A stretch of DNA of 64,000 nt from SG8-30 sp963715485 (GCA_963715485.1 OY970244.1:682001-746000); one strand, 5' to 3'; counted from the first letter of the stretch, positions 1-9,435 are shown. Notes: generated by a model from the letters alone, not told the origin. Program-made: numbers and translations.

Positions 1-889
1 GCGAGCGCCACACGTCGTTGAAGTAGAGCGTGGCTGTCGCGGGCTGGCACGGGCTCGCGGGATCGAAGCCGCAGGAGAAGCCGCGCTCGCCGCCCAGCAC
101 GTAGAGGTATCCGTCCTTCGAGACCACGGCGGCGCCTGCGCGCGGCGACCAGCGCGGTCCCGTGCCGACGACCTCGGTCCACGTCCGGCCGTCACGCGAC
201 ATCCACACGTCGTCGAACAGCACGCGCCCGGTGCCGCCCGTCGAGGCGTCGTCGCCCTGGCTGCCACCGAGCACGTAGATCGCGCCCTTGTGCACGACCG
301 CGGACAGGCCGGCGCGGCCTTCCCAGGGCGCGTCCAGCGTCTCGGCCTTCCAGGTCGAGCCGTCCTTGCTGCTCCAGACCTCGTCGAAAAAAGTCGAGGC
401 GGGCAGGAACGGCAGGCACGGCACGCCGGGGGGCAGGAACGCACACCCGTCCGGGTAGATCGGGTTGGGCAGTGTCTGGAAGTTCTGCCCGCCGATCACG
501 AACATGCGGCCACGATGGGTGACGGCGCCGAAGTAGGCGCGCGGCGACCACATGCTGGAGCCACCCGGACCAGGCTGCCATTGGGCGACGCGCTGCCAGG
601 TGGCGCCGACGTCGTTGCTCTTCCAGACATCGCCGTAGAGCACCGTCTCGGTCTCGAACGAGAACGGGCCGCGGCCGCCCATCACGTAGAGGTCATTGCG
701 CATCTCGAGCGCCTGCAGTCCGGCGCGTGGCGCCCACATCGTCGGATCGAACGGCACCGTCGGTCGTACGTTCATCCAGCGGTACGAACCGATGTCGGTC
801 GCCCCGTCGCCTGCGATCGCGAGGCCCTGGGCGCCGACGAGAAGGCCGACGACGACGGCGGATCGGGTCATCTGGTGCAACCAGTTCAT
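1..889 (-). CDS. Kelch-repeat/galactose-oxidase-like secreted protein (partial, C-terminus outside window)
   Basis: The minus-strand frame is open from an ATG at 889 to the window edge (about 296 residues). A purine-rich GGGAGGGGAT ribosome site precedes the start. The N-terminus has a hydrophobic stretch (SAVVVGLLVGAQGLAIA) that reads as a signal peptide. The rest repeats a Kelch pattern: 'WxPRAG...LYVMGG', 'SPRAYFGAV...MFVIGGQ', 'EGRAGLSAV...IYVLGGS' and 'SPRAGAAVV...LYVLGGE', each followed by a 'DVWxSxDGxTW' turn. Kelch blades form beta-propellers used for binding or as oxidase scaffolds. No catalytic residues can be assigned here, so the role is unknown; it is probably exported. Confidence 0.75.
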   Translation of the reverse strand, partial: MNWLHQMTRSAVVVGLLVGAQGLAIAGDGATDIGSYRWMNVRPTVPFDPTMWAPRAGLQALEMRNDLYVMGGRGPFSFETETVLYGDVWKSNDVGATWQRVAQWQPGPGGSSMWSPRAYFGAVTHRGRMFVIGGQNFQTLPNPIYPDGCAFLPPGVPCLPFLPASTFFDEVWSSKDGSTWKAETLDAPWEGRAGLSAVVHKGAIYVLGGSQGDDASTGGTGRVLFDDVWMSRDGRTWTEVVGTGPRWSPRAGAAVVSKDGYLYVLGGERGFSCGFDPASPCQPATATLYFNDVWRS

Positions 890-1012
890 CAGGATCCCCT
901 CCCTGGTGTCTGTTACCTGCCAGCCTCGTGTCGGGCCGGTTCGATTGTTCTCTGTCTCGATCCTAGGCGTCGATCGCTCGGAGGGTCAACCGCGACGGCG
1001 CGCCGACATTGC

Positions 1013-1042
1013 ATCCAGCGCGTTCTGTCAAATCCAGCGCGT
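1013..1042. repeat. Pair of 11-bp direct repeats in the gap before the Kelch gene
   Basis: ATCCAGCGCGT occurs at 1013-1023 and again at 1032-1042, 19 bp apart. On the minus strand a TTGACA hexamer lies between them (1031-1026), facing the Kelch gene, but no good -10 box sits 17 bp further on. The spacing of about two helical turns would suit a dimeric regulator. This is a weak candidate operator only; the rest of the 890-1077 gap shows nothing else. Confidence 0.25.
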
Positions 1043-1077
1043 GATGTGTCGACCCGGCGCGTTGTACGTATTCGTAT

Positions 1078-1554
1078 TCAGGCGTTGTTCGCCAGCCTCC
1101 CGATATCCCCCGGCTCGATGTCGATCGCCTGCCCGAAGCCTGCGACGTAGAGCCCCTGCTGGAACGCCAGCCGGTACAGCGTGAAGTCGCGCATCTTGAA
1201 GGTGAGGCGGCTCTTGGGGAACTTCTCCAGGAACCAGTCGCGGTCCCTTTCCCACTCCGCGCTGTCGCGCTCCAGCGGATGCACGATGCACTCGAAGGTG
1301 AGGCGCTGGATCTGCATCGGGTTCTTGTCGGGGCCGTCCTGCTCGTGAAGCAGCACACCGACCCGTGCACCGGTGGACAGTCCCTGCGAGTGCCGCGCCA
1401 GCTTCGACGCATTCACCAGCACGCCGGACCGGTCCGGCAGCGCGGCGAAGGGCAGCAGCCCGGCGTAGGGCGTCCCGTCCACGCTCACGGCAAGGGAGAG
1501 GATGCGCTGCTCGTCGAGCAGGGCGCGGATTCCGTTCACGGTGGACTTGAGCAT
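1078..1554 (-). CDS. HugZ/pyridoxamine 5'-phosphate oxidase family protein
   Basis: A 158-residue protein with the split-barrel flavin/heme-binding pattern: N-terminal 'ALLDEQRILSLAVSVDGTPY', a central 'LVNASKLARHSQGL' and 'ARVGVLLHE', then 'RLTFECIV'. This matches the short HugZ-like group, whose members bind heme or flavin in the cytoplasm. The C-terminal part carries 'LYRLAFQQGLYVAGFGQAIDI', also typical of that group. The ATG at 1554 is chosen because the frame upstream of it (to 1734) has low-complexity, non-conserved residues and runs into the promoter region of the divergent barrel gene. Whether it degrades heme or is a plain flavin protein cannot be told. Confidence 0.7.
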   Translation of the reverse strand: MLKSTVNGIRALLDEQRILSLAVSVDGTPYAGLLPFAALPDRSGVLVNASKLARHSQGLSTGARVGVLLHEQDGPDKNPMQIQRLTFECIVHPLERDSAEWERDRDWFLEKFPKSRLTFKMRDFTLYRLAFQQGLYVAGFGQAIDIEPGDIGRLANNA

Positions 1555-1721
1555 GGTCGGGCGTCCCGTGTTGGCTGGGCGACAGGGCGCAAGATGGGGG
1601 TGGTCCAGGACGATATCAACCATCGCTGCAATCTGCGGAGTCCCACACGCTTCCCTTTCCGGCCCCGGGCTATCCTCCCGCCGCGTCCAACGAGGCGCTT
1701 TCCATATTCCATGAGGGAACC

Positions 1722-2303
1722 ATGAACAAGACACGTGCCCTGGGCCTTGCCGTCGCGCTGCTGGCGCTTCCGCTCGCCGCCCAGGCGGAAGACAAGGTCA
1801 GCTACAACTTCGTCGACGCCGCCTATCTGGTGGTGGACATCGACGGCCTGAGCAAGGATGCCGACGGCTTCGGGCTGCGCGGCTCGGTGGAGCTGACCGA
1901 CAACATCTTCCTGTTCGCCGGCTACGTGGACCTGAGCGCGAAAGTCTTCGGCTTCAACGTCGACGAGCAGGACTACGCTGTAGGCGTCGGCTACGACTGG
2001 TCGATGTCCGACACCATGAGCCTCTACGGCAAGGTGGCCTGGGTCCGCGCCGAGGGCGACGCGGCGGGCTTCTCGGTCGACGAGGACGGCTTTTCCCTGG
2101 GCGTCGGCCTCCGCGCCTTCGTGCTCGACCCGCTGGAGCTGGAGGGCGCCGTCACCTACGCCGACCTCGGCGACTTCGGCGACAGCACCACGCTCGGTCT
2201 GGCTGCCCGCTACTACTTCACGAAGCAGTTCGCGGTCGGCGTCGAGGCGGGGCTGAGCGACGACGCCACCAGCTACGGGGTGGGTGTCCGCTTCCAGTGG
2301 TGA
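1722..2303 (+). CDS. Small outer-membrane beta-barrel protein
   Basis: A 193-residue protein with a clear signal peptide (ALGLAVALLALPLAAQA, cut before EDKV). The mature part alternates polar and hydrophobic residues in about eight amphipathic strands, for example 'IFLFAGYVDLSA', 'DYAVGVGYDW' and 'TLGLAARYYF', and ends in the aromatic FQW usual for BAM-inserted barrels. The size fits OmpX/OmpA-barrel-like porins of eight strands. The sequence is acidic, with several Asp-Gly loops. GAGGGAACC precedes the ATG. It stands alone and is followed by a strong terminator. The function is unknown beyond an outer-membrane location. Confidence 0.75.
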   Translation: MNKTRALGLAVALLALPLAAQAEDKVSYNFVDAAYLVVDIDGLSKDADGFGLRGSVELTDNIFLFAGYVDLSAKVFGFNVDEQDYAVGVGYDWSMSDTMSLYGKVAWVRAEGDAAGFSVDEDGFSLGVGLRAFVLDPLELEGAVTYADLGDFGDSTTLGLAARYYFTKQFAVGVEAGLSDDATSYGVGVRFQW

Positions 2304-2325
2304 CCGGTTCCCGGTGAGCCGGGTG

Positions 2326-2360
2326 ACGGGGGCAGGTCGCGCGACCTGCCCCCGTTTTCT
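2326..2360 (+). terminator. Rho-independent terminator after the barrel gene
   Basis: A perfect GC-rich stem (ACGGGGGCAGGTCGC with its complement, 2326-2355) is followed by TTTTCTTT. It lies between convergent genes and could also stop the opposite transcript. Confidence 0.85.
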
Positions 2361-2377
2361 TTACGTCGCCGTCGCGC

Positions 2378-3043
2378 TCACTGGATGCGGGTCACGGTGA
2401 CGACGGCCACCGGGTTGCGCCAGTCGTAGCTGGCGCGGCTGAGGTCGGCCATGCCGTGCGTGCCAGGGTGCACGTGCACGTAGCCCTCGCCATCCTCCAC
2501 CGACAGGCCGGCACCGCCGCACTGCGGGCCGGGAATGTTGGCGCACAGCTCGTCGTTGTACTCGCTGCCCGCGTCGTGGCCGAGGGCGGTGTAGCTGACG
2601 CTGCCCCGTGCGGGAAGCGCCACGGCGTCGAGGGCATAGAACCCGTCGTTGGTCGGCAGCAGCATGGCGGCCACGCTCAGGCGGTCCTGGCTGGGGCGGC
2701 CGCGGACGGTGAACCGGGTGCTGGCGCCGGGACCGAGCAGGCCGCCGGCGACCGCGGTCTGGCTGACCTCGCGCCCCAGCGAGTCGAGCACGGCCCGCAG
2801 CGGGCCGACGTCGCCCGACTCGGCCAGCGTGGCGAGTTCGGCGCTGGCCGGCGCGCCGAGCTGGAACATGCGCACGGCGGGCGCGTGGGTGGCGGCCAGC
2901 GTCGGCGTGAAGTACACGCCCGAGGTGACGTTGGTGATCCGGACCTCGTACAGGGCGGGAATCTGGCCCTCCGCGCTGGCGGTGGCGGCCGACGTCGCGA
3001 ACAGCAGTCCGGCCAGCAGGCCGGCGGTGGTCTTGGTGTTCAT
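2378..3043 (-). CDS. Spondin_N-domain secreted protein
   Basis: 221 residues with a signal peptide (LLAGLLFATSAATASA). The mature protein begins 'YEVRITNVTSGVYFTPTL', then 'VRMFQLGAPAS' and 'ELATLAESGD', which is the standard bacterial Spondin_N layout, followed by a Gly-rich beta region and a His-containing loop (VHVHPGTHG). In eukaryotes the fold contributes to extracellular matrix binding; bacterial copies are periplasmic or secreted proteins of unknown role. The gene ends close to the 2326-2360 terminator and is divergent from the AraC regulator at 3316. Confidence 0.75.
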   Translation of the reverse strand: MNTKTTAGLLAGLLFATSAATASAEGQIPALYEVRITNVTSGVYFTPTLAATHAPAVRMFQLGAPASAELATLAESGDVGPLRAVLDSLGREVSQTAVAGGLLGPGASTRFTVRGRPSQDRLSVAAMLLPTNDGFYALDAVALPARGSVSYTALGHDAGSEYNDELCANIPGPQCGGAGLSVEDGEGYVHVHPGTHGMADLSRASYDWRNPVAVVTVTRIQ

Positions 3044-3315
3044 TCCTTGTCTCCTTCATGGAACGGGTGTTTGGACCAGGCACCGGAACGCATGGGTCCG
3101 GTCCTTGACGAAGACCCGGCGAGTCGCGCATCCATTGCGGCAGGCGCCCCCACGAGGCGCCACGAATCCCCGCGAGGCTTGAATTTCAGGGGTTTTCGCG
3201 TCGAACGGCCGGGGGGCGAGCGGGCGTGCGCGTCTGCGATCCGGGCGCGATCGTCTACGCGTGTAACAGTTCCGGGCCGACGCCGGTCTTCTCCGTTGAA
3301 CCCCGGAGCCTACGC

Positions 3316-4227
3316 ATGACGTCACCCGCGCCCGCCCGCATCGCCGATCTGGCCTTCGACGTGGATGTCTTCTTCCATGGCCAGGTCTGCGGGCGCTTCG
3401 GGCTGGACACCTCGGCCGACGGAAGGCTGGGCTTTCACATCGTGATATCCGGCACGTGCTGGGCGCATGCGGCGGCGCTACCGGCGCCGCGCCGCCTTCA
3501 GCCGGGGGACGCGCTGCTGTTCGGCCGGGCGGTGCCACACGTGATCAGCGATGCCCGCGAACACCGTGACCGGCGCGACCCCGAGGCCGTCGTGGCGCTG
3601 GGCACGCGGGCCGGACTGCCGGCCACGGGCCTCCTGTGCGGCTACTTCGAGGCCCGCAACGCGGTAGCCGGGGAGTGGCTGCGGTCCTTTCCGGACTGCT
3701 GCGTCGTGGAAGGCGGCCACACGGCGACACGCTGGCCGCTGGAACTGGCTCGCCTCATGGCCGGGGAGGCCGCGGCGGGGCGGGACTCCGCGACCTGCCT
3801 TGCCTCGCGCATGGCCGAGCTTTTCCTGGCGATGAGCCTGCGCGAACACTGCGAGCGTGGGGCCGGTGCCAGCCGGCTGGTGCGCGCCCGGCGCGACCCG
3901 CAGCTGCGGGCCGTGCTGGATGCCATCGACGCCGACCTGGCGCGGAAGTGGACGGTGGCCGAGCTGGCGGCGCTCTCCGGCGTATGCCGTGCCAAGTTTG
4001 CCGCGTGGTTCGCGCGTGAACTGGGCTGCCCACCGATCGCCTACCTGCGAAGTCGCCGCATGCGGGCGGCCGAGCGGCTGGCGCGCAGCGGCGACCTGGG
4101 GGACGCGCAGCTGGCGGAGGAGGTGGGCTACCGCAGCGTGTCCGCCTTCCGGCGCCATTTCCGGGAGCATCGCCGCGACGCCTCGGCGGCTGGTGGTCGA
4201 CGGCACGACCTGCGTTCCAGTCAATAA
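3316..4227 (+). CDS. AraC-family transcriptional regulator with cupin-like sensor domain
   Basis: 303 residues from the ATG at 3316 (GGAG eleven bases upstream); an upstream frame from 3226 exists but its sequence is promoter-like. The N-terminal half resembles the Cupin_6 sensor ('GRLGFHIVISGTCW', 'LQPGDALLFGRAVPHVI'). The C-terminal 100 residues hold the two helix-turn-helices of AraC ('WTVAELAALSGVCRAKFAAWF' and 'LAEEVGYRSVSAFRRHFRE'). In family members the cupin half binds a small effector. The divergent neighbour is the spondin gene and the GH16/GH3 glucan pair lies downstream, so either could be a target, but no operator is visible. Confidence 0.85.
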   Translation: MTSPAPARIADLAFDVDVFFHGQVCGRFGLDTSADGRLGFHIVISGTCWAHAAALPAPRRLQPGDALLFGRAVPHVISDAREHRDRRDPEAVVALGTRAGLPATGLLCGYFEARNAVAGEWLRSFPDCCVVEGGHTATRWPLELARLMAGEAAAGRDSATCLASRMAELFLAMSLREHCERGAGASRLVRARRDPQLRAVLDAIDADLARKWTVAELAALSGVCRAKFAAWFARELGCPPIAYLRSRRMRAAERLARSGDLGDAQLAEEVGYRSVSAFRRHFREHRRDASAAGGRRHDLRSSQ

Positions 4228-4271
4228 CCCCGGATCCCCCGGCCCGGCACCGGGGTCGCCGGGGGCCCCGG
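4228..4271. repeat. Half copy of the GGTGCCGGG palindromic repeat
   Basis: The right arm (CCGGATCCCCCGGCCCGGCACC) is present between the convergent AraC and GH16 genes, fused to a local GC hairpin (GGGGTCGCCGGGGGCCCCGG). The left arm is missing. The GATCC variant of the arm is the same as in the copy at 40230. Confidence 0.6.
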
Positions 4272-5136
4272 CTACTGCAGCGACTCGTGCCGGACCCAGT
4301 CGACCTCCATCACCCACTCGCCTTCCATGGGGGCGGGGCCGTCCTTCGCGAAATTGAGGACCGCGAACATCGGCTCCTGGAAGTCGTTGGCGCGGCCGAC
4401 GACGCGGGCGACCTCGGCCCCGTCGACCGCGAAGACGAGGTCCTCGCCCTGCCACTCCACCGAGTACTCGTGGAACTCGCGAAGGTTCGCCTTGAGCGCC
4501 TTCTGGTGCGTTTCCCAGTCGCCGCCATCGCAGTGGCCCAGGCTCTCGATGATGCGCGACACGTAATGCTCCGGGCCGCCGTCGCCGTGGTGCTCGAAGA
4601 TGTCGATCTCCCCGGACCCCGGCAGCGGCCAGCAGACGGTCTCGTCCTCTTCCTGCACCGGCGGCTCGTTGTTGCGCGCGCCGAGCAGCCACCAGGCGGG
4701 GAACATGTCTTCCTGGCCGCTGTCCAGGACGCGCAGCCGCGCGGTCCAGCGGCCCTTGGACGAATTCCTTCAGGTTCTTCGTCGTGATCCGGCCGGACAC
4801 GTAGGGCGTATCGGGGTGTTTTTCGCCGAACTTGCTGACGTTGTCGCAGGGGCGCGGCTCGCCGACGTTGATCAGCCGCAGCTTGAGCATCCCGTCGCTG
4901 ACCTCGCGCGTGCCGAGCTCGCCGCCGCGCAGGTAGCACTGGTGCTCGTTGTTGACCCACAGGATCTGGTCCTGCCAGTTGGCCTCGTCGAACGTGTCGA
5001 AGTCGTCGAAGAAGTCGACCGTCCAGGTCGGGGCCGCGGGGGCCGGGGGCGCAGCGGGGACCCCGGCGTCCTTGCCGCCGCAGGCACCGAGCAGCGGGAA
5101 CAGCAGGAGGGCAGGCAACAGGGGAATCGATCTCAT
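4272..5136 (-). CDS. GH16 beta-1,3-glucanase (laminarinase) lipoprotein, one frame break
   Basis: Read in two frames this is a 287-residue GH16 enzyme. The N-terminus is a lipoprotein signal (LPALLLFPLLGACGG, lipobox LGAC), then 'WTVDFFDDFDTFDEANWQ'. After a +1 shift near 4763 the frame resumes with 'MFPAWWLLG' and the GH16 catalytic signature GEIDIFE (about residue 177), with both catalytic Glu and the Asp intact. The family cuts internal beta-1,3 or mixed-linkage glucans. The divergent GH3 gene supplies a matching exo-enzyme. Removing one base restores 'GRWTARLR', expected at this position, so an insertion error is likely. Confidence 0.8.
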
Positions 5137-5283
5137 GGCACGGGCCTCATCGACTGGAACCAGCGGCGAATGATGCCGTGAAATGGCGGGCTTGGGGATC
5201 TCGAGTTCCGCGCGTATCCTCGCCCTGCCGGTCGATCGTTGTCGGCTCCGGGCCGGATGTAAGAAACAATATTGGATCGAAGC

Positions 5284-7173
5284 ATGGCCGTGCAGCCGGT
5301 AATCAAGGTGATGGCCCTGGTCGCGCTGGTCGCGTCGGGAGCCTTCGATGGCGCGCCCGCGGTGGCGGGCGACGATGCAGGCGCGCAACCACTGCCCGCG
5401 TGCGCCGCCCCTGCGTCGCCGGCCGCGGACGCCGTGCGGAGCGAGTGGGCGGAGCGACTGCGTACCGGGGCGGACATCCCGGCCGCCGTGGCCGCGATGA
5501 CCCTCGCGGAGAAGGTCGGGCAGATGATCCAGGCGGACGTGGCCAGGGCGACGCCGGACGACGTCCGCGAGTACATGCTGGGTTCCGTCGTCGACACCAT
5601 CCCGCAGGGCGACCGGGGCACGACCGCGGCGTGGCGGCAGCTCTACGACGGCTACCAGCGCGCGGCGCTCGCCACGCGAACCGGCATCCCGATCGTCGCT
5701 GGCATCGACGCGGTGCACGGGCATGCCTACTTCGACGGAAACTCCGTGATCCTGCCGCACAACATCGGGCTGGGCGCCACCCGCAATCCGGCGCTGGTCC
5801 GGCAGCTCGCCCGGTTGACGGCGCGGGAACTGTCGGCCACCGGCATCCGCTGGACGTTCTCGCCGACCATCGCCGTGGCGCGGAACATCCGCTGGGGCCG
5901 GACCTACGAGTCCTTCGGCGAGGACGTGGCGCTGCAGCGTATGTTTGCCGCCGCCTTCGTCGAAGGCTACCAGGGCGCGGACCCGGCCGCGGTCGACGCG
6001 GTGGGCGCGACGGCGAAGCACTTCGTCGCCGACGGCGCGACGGACGACGGCGTGGACCGGGGCGATGCGACGATCTCCGACGCCGAGCTGCGTGCGATGC
6101 ACATGCCGGGGTTCGTCGACGCGATCGATCGTGGCACGGTCGCGGTGATGGCGTCCTTCAGTTCGGTCAACGGCGAGAAAGTCCACGGGTCGAGGCGCCT
6201 GCTGACCGGCCTGCTGAAGCAGGAGCTGGGCTTCCAGGGCGTGGTCCTCACCGACTATGAGGGCGTGAAGATTGGCGAGCTGACCTACCAGCAGGCGCTC
6301 GACGCCGGCATCGACATGTTCATGCTCTTCGATTCCTGGAAGGAAAGCCTGGCAGAGATCATCCGGCTGGTGGAAACCGGCGAGGTGCCCGAGTCCAGGA
6401 TCGACGACGCCGTGACGCGGATCCTGCGGATGAAGCTGCGGCTCGGCCTCTTCGACAAGCCGTTCAGCTCGGACGCCTGCGCCGCGACGGTGGGCTCGCG
6501 TGAACATCGCGACCTGGCGCGGCAGGCGGTGAGGGAATCTCTCGTGCTGCTGAAGAACGACGGCGTCCTGCCGCTGGACAAGAGACGCAAGGTCGTCGTG
6601 GTCGGGTCACATGCCGACAACGTCGCCTACCAGTGCGGCGGCTGGACCAAGAAATGGCAGGGCGCACACCTGGACCTCTACGGCCATGCGGCGCGCCCGG
6701 TCGAGGGCGCGACCAGCATCCTGGAGGGCATCCGCCAGGTCGCCGGCGACGGCAACGTCGTCGATGCGGGCGTCGACGGGTTCAGCGACGCGGCCGATGT
6801 CGCCGTCGTCGTGGTCGGCGAGACCCCGTATTCGGAAGGCATCGGCGACCGCAAGGCGCAGGACCTCGTGCTGGACGAAGCGCAACGCGAGTTGATCGCG
6901 CGCTACCACGCCGCCGGCAAGCAGGTGGTCACGGTTCTCGTGTCGGGCAGGCCGCTGCTGGTCGGCCGGGAGCTCGAGCAGTCGAATGCCTTCGTCGCCG
7001 CATGGCTGCCGGGAAGCGAGGGCCGCGGGATCGCGGAAGTGCTTTTCGGGGACTACGGGTTCACGGGAAAGCTCGGCTTCAGCTGGCCACGGTCGGCCGG
7101 GCAGGTGCCGATCAACGTCGGCGACGCGGAGTACGACCCGCTGTTTCCCTACGGGTTCGGGTTGGCGTACTGA
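5284..7173 (+). CDS. GH3 beta-glucosidase (glycoside hydrolase family 3)
   Basis: 629 residues from the ATG at 5284 (a TTG at 5272 is an alternative). A signal peptide (VMALVALVASGAFDGAPAVA) sends it to the periplasm. The GH3 N-domain shows 'MTLAEKVGQM', 'GIDAVHGH', 'RWTFSPTIAVARN' and 'AKHFVADG'. The nucleophile Asp is in 'GVVLTDYEGV'. The C-domain follows ('RESLVLLKNDGVLPL', then 'WLPGSEGRGIAEVLFGD'). It removes terminal beta-linked glucose from oligosaccharides. It is divergent from the GH16 gene, which fits stepwise breakdown of laminarin-type glucan. No TonB receptor or sugar transporter is next to it, so this is not a full utilization locus. Confidence 0.9.
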   Translation: MAVQPVIKVMALVALVASGAFDGAPAVAGDDAGAQPLPACAAPASPAADAVRSEWAERLRTGADIPAAVAAMTLAEKVGQMIQADVARATPDDVREYMLGSVVDTIPQGDRGTTAAWRQLYDGYQRAALATRTGIPIVAGIDAVHGHAYFDGNSVILPHNIGLGATRNPALVRQLARLTARELSATGIRWTFSPTIAVARNIRWGRTYESFGEDVALQRMFAAAFVEGYQGADPAAVDAVGATAKHFVADGATDDGVDRGDATISDAELRAMHMPGFVDAIDRGTVAVMASFSSVNGEKVHGSRRLLTGLLKQELGFQGVVLTDYEGVKIGELTYQQALDAGIDMFMLFDSWKESLAEIIRLVETGEVPESRIDDAVTRILRMKLRLGLFDKPFSSDACAATVGSREHRDLARQAVRESLVLLKNDGVLPLDKRRKVVVVGSHADNVAYQCGGWTKKWQGAHLDLYGHAARPVEGATSILEGIRQVAGDGNVVDAGVDGFSDAADVAVVVVGETPYSEGIGDRKAQDLVLDEAQRELIARYHAAGKQVVTVLVSGRPLLVGRELEQSNAFVAAWLPGSEGRGIAEVLFGDYGFTGKLGFSWPRSAGQVPINVGDAEYDPLFPYGFGLAY

Positions 7174-7283
7174 ATCCGCGCCGCGCGGGCAGGCCCGGGC
7201 CGGCGGTGCGGGAGCTGAGATCAAGCGCAGACGCCGCCCGGGGCAATCTCCTTGCGTCCCGCCGGCTCGATCGCAGAGGTCCC

Positions 7284-8502
7284 CTAAAGAAGCCTGGCGG
7301 GCCGTCCGTTCGGCACCACCAGCACGGCGTCATAGGCCCACAGGAGTGAACGAAGGTCGTCGGGAAGGTGCCGCCACCGGCTGGGTCGGTCCTTCCAGGA
7401 TGCGAGGTCGAACAGCGTCGGGTGGGTGGCATCCAGCGAGGCGGCCAGCTCTGGCGCGGCCTTGGCGAGGTCGATTTCGCAGCTCGCCGTGTTGCCCAGG
7501 AAGTCGCCGGCCTGGGTGCCCGGCCCGCACAGCACCAGCAGGTTGAACGCGTCCTTCCCTTCCGAAAGCGCAATCTCTGCCACGAAATTGCCGAGGGAGG
7601 GGACATGCGTGGAGGACAGCCCGCGTGCCATATGGTTGGAGCCGAACTTGAACAGCGCTTTCGGTTCGCCCGCCGCCCGGTAGTTCGCAAGGAAGTTCCG
7701 CTTCATCAGGTCCTCACGCGCCCGGTTGGCCTGGTAGCCGCTCCAGCCGGACTGGCCGATGAACGGGGCATAGATCCTGCGGGAAAGAATCATGTCGTCC
7801 AGCAGCGGCAGCTGCGCGGTGTCACCGGCACGCTCGAGCTGCGCCCGGAGCCGGTCCAGCTCGCCTGGATCGACCTTGCCCAGGAAGTCGAGGTTGCCCT
7901 TCGCCTGCGTCGCCAGCGAGGCGGCAAGTTCGCGCGCGGCGGGATCGCTCGTCTGCGCCGCGATGCGAACCAGCAGCGGTCCATACGCGCCGATGAACAC
8001 CTGGTCCAGGCCCCACAGGCCGCCACGCGGAGAGCGCGCGGTTCCCGACAGGAACGCCTCCCCAAGGGCCGCCTCCGCGGCCCAGTTGAAGAAAGGCATC
8101 GAGATCGCGTTGCCCTCGCGGTGCAGGTACTCCGCCAGGGCGGGCACACCGCCGTCGCGGAGGCGGTCCTCGATGATTCGCGTCATGTACGGGTCGGCCT
8201 CGACGGCGAAGTGCTGGTAGCCGGCCGCGTGCAGCAGCGGCACCAGCGCACGGACCGTGTCCGCGATGGTCGCGACACCGTGTTCCTCTCCCACGAGGAA
8301 GAAATGCGAGGCTGCGGCCTTGCCCGCAAGGAACGCAGCGGCCGGACCGCTGGCGCGACCGTCGCTGACGGTCAGGACGAGTCGGCTGGCGGCGATCGTC
8401 TTGGCGAAATCGGCGGCCGGATCCGGCGCAGTGGTCTGGGCGCTGGCCGGGACCGTGATTGAGCAGCACGGCGGCCGCCAGACAGGCGTGTAGACATCGC
8501 AT
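7284..8502 (-). CDS. Erythromycin-esterase/ChaN-like hydrolase, secreted, one frame break
   Basis: The ATG at 8502 opens a signal peptide (RCLHACLAAAVLL). A +1 shift near 8460 is needed to continue into 'VPASAQTT' and then the 336-residue body. The body has 'FFLVGEEHGVATIAD', 'GYQHFAVEADP' and 'FKFGSNHMARG', which match the erythromycin-esterase-like fold, with catalytic-type Glu/His in GEEHG and the His of 'GSNHMARG'. Members hydrolyse macrolides or unknown esters; a periplasmic form with this sequence may have another substrate. Removing one A restores the frame. A resistance role should not be assumed. Confidence 0.6.
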
Positions 8503-8599
8503 ATTGGTGATCCCCCCGACCAGATTATTGAGTCTGGTGTCTACCCTGGCAACCGCCGTTCGGCGTATGGTGAGGCGGGCACAGACCGTGGGGGGAATC

Positions 8600-9409
8600 A
8601 TGGCCGGCCTTGACGTGCACTACTCGGCGCGCGACATCGAGTCGCGCATCCTGGCGGGCCTGCGCGCCGCTGGCCTCGATCCCGACCGACGCCTCTCGGC
8701 TGAACAGCTGGGACCGCTCGATCACTTCCATACGGGCGGGCTGAAGGCATCCCGGGAGCTGATGGAACTGGCTCGCATCGGGACCGGGGAGCGTGTGCTC
8801 GACATCGGCGCCGGGCTGGCCGGGTCCGGCCGCATGCTTGCCTCGGAAGCCGGCTGCGAAGTCGACTGCATCGAGATGTCGGCCGACTACTGCACAGGCG
8901 CGGCGCTGCTGAACCGGCTGACCGGAATGGAAGACCGCGTCCGCGTGCACCAGGGCAGCGCGCTCGACCTGCCGTTTCCGGGCGAGTCGTTCGACGTGGT
9001 GTGGATGCAGAACGTCGGCATGAACATCGAGGACAAGGCGACGTTGTATGGCCAGATCGCGCGGGTGCTGCGGCCGGGCGGGCGCTACGCGTTCCAGGAA
9101 ATGGCGGCCGGCCGCGCCGCGACCTCCTACTACCCGCTGCCGTGGGCCAGCGACCCGACCGACAACTTCCTGATCTCCGGCGACGAGATGCGCTCGGCGC
9201 TCGAGGCCGTGGGGCTCCTCGTCGAGCTGTTCGAGGACACCAGCGATGCGCACCTTGCGCGGCCCATCGCCAACGCGACGCCGGCCGTGGCGGGACAGCT
9301 GGGCCTGGCGGTGTTCGTCGACGACCTGTCGCAGAAGGCGGCCAATGCGCGGCGCAGCCTGGAAGAGGCGCAGGTCCGGCTGGTCCGGGGCGTGTTCCGC
9401 CGAGCCTGA
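8600..9409 (+). CDS. Class I SAM-dependent methyltransferase
   Basis: 269 residues starting at an ATG after a GGGGGGAATC ribosome site. Motif I is 'VLDIGAGLAGSGRML' (about residue 70), followed by the acidic 'DCIEMS' and the post-motif 'FDVVWMQNVGMNI'. The N-terminal 'DHFHTGGLKASRELMELA' resembles sarcosine/dimethylglycine N-methyltransferases and related UbiE-like enzymes. The substrate cannot be fixed from sequence. It is followed at once by a terminator and is convergent with the MFS gene. Confidence 0.8.
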   Translation: MAGLDVHYSARDIESRILAGLRAAGLDPDRRLSAEQLGPLDHFHTGGLKASRELMELARIGTGERVLDIGAGLAGSGRMLASEAGCEVDCIEMSADYCTGAALLNRLTGMEDRVRVHQGSALDLPFPGESFDVVWMQNVGMNIEDKATLYGQIARVLRPGGRYAFQEMAAGRAATSYYPLPWASDPTDNFLISGDEMRSALEAVGLLVELFEDTSDAHLARPIANATPAVAGQLGLAVFVDDLSQKAANARRSLEEAQVRLVRGVFRRA

Positions 9410-9432
9410 AAAAGGGTCCGCAACCCTTTTTC
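9409..9432 (+). terminator. Bidirectional terminator hairpin
   Basis: AAAAAGGGTCCGCAACCCTTTTT forms a stem with flanking A and T runs on both sides, so it can work for both converging transcripts. It starts on the last base of the methyltransferase stop codon. Confidence 0.8.
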
Positions 9433-9435
9433 AAA

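Noticed and set aside
3478..6507. A 1009-codon minus-strand frame over the GH3 region
   Set aside because: It is a GC-rich shadow of the GH3 gene on the plus strand; only its last part overlaps the real GH16 start in the correct frame.
7284..8502. Macrolide resistance gene
   Set aside because: The similarity is to the fold only, and the protein is predicted to be exported, so a clinical-type resistance role is not supported.
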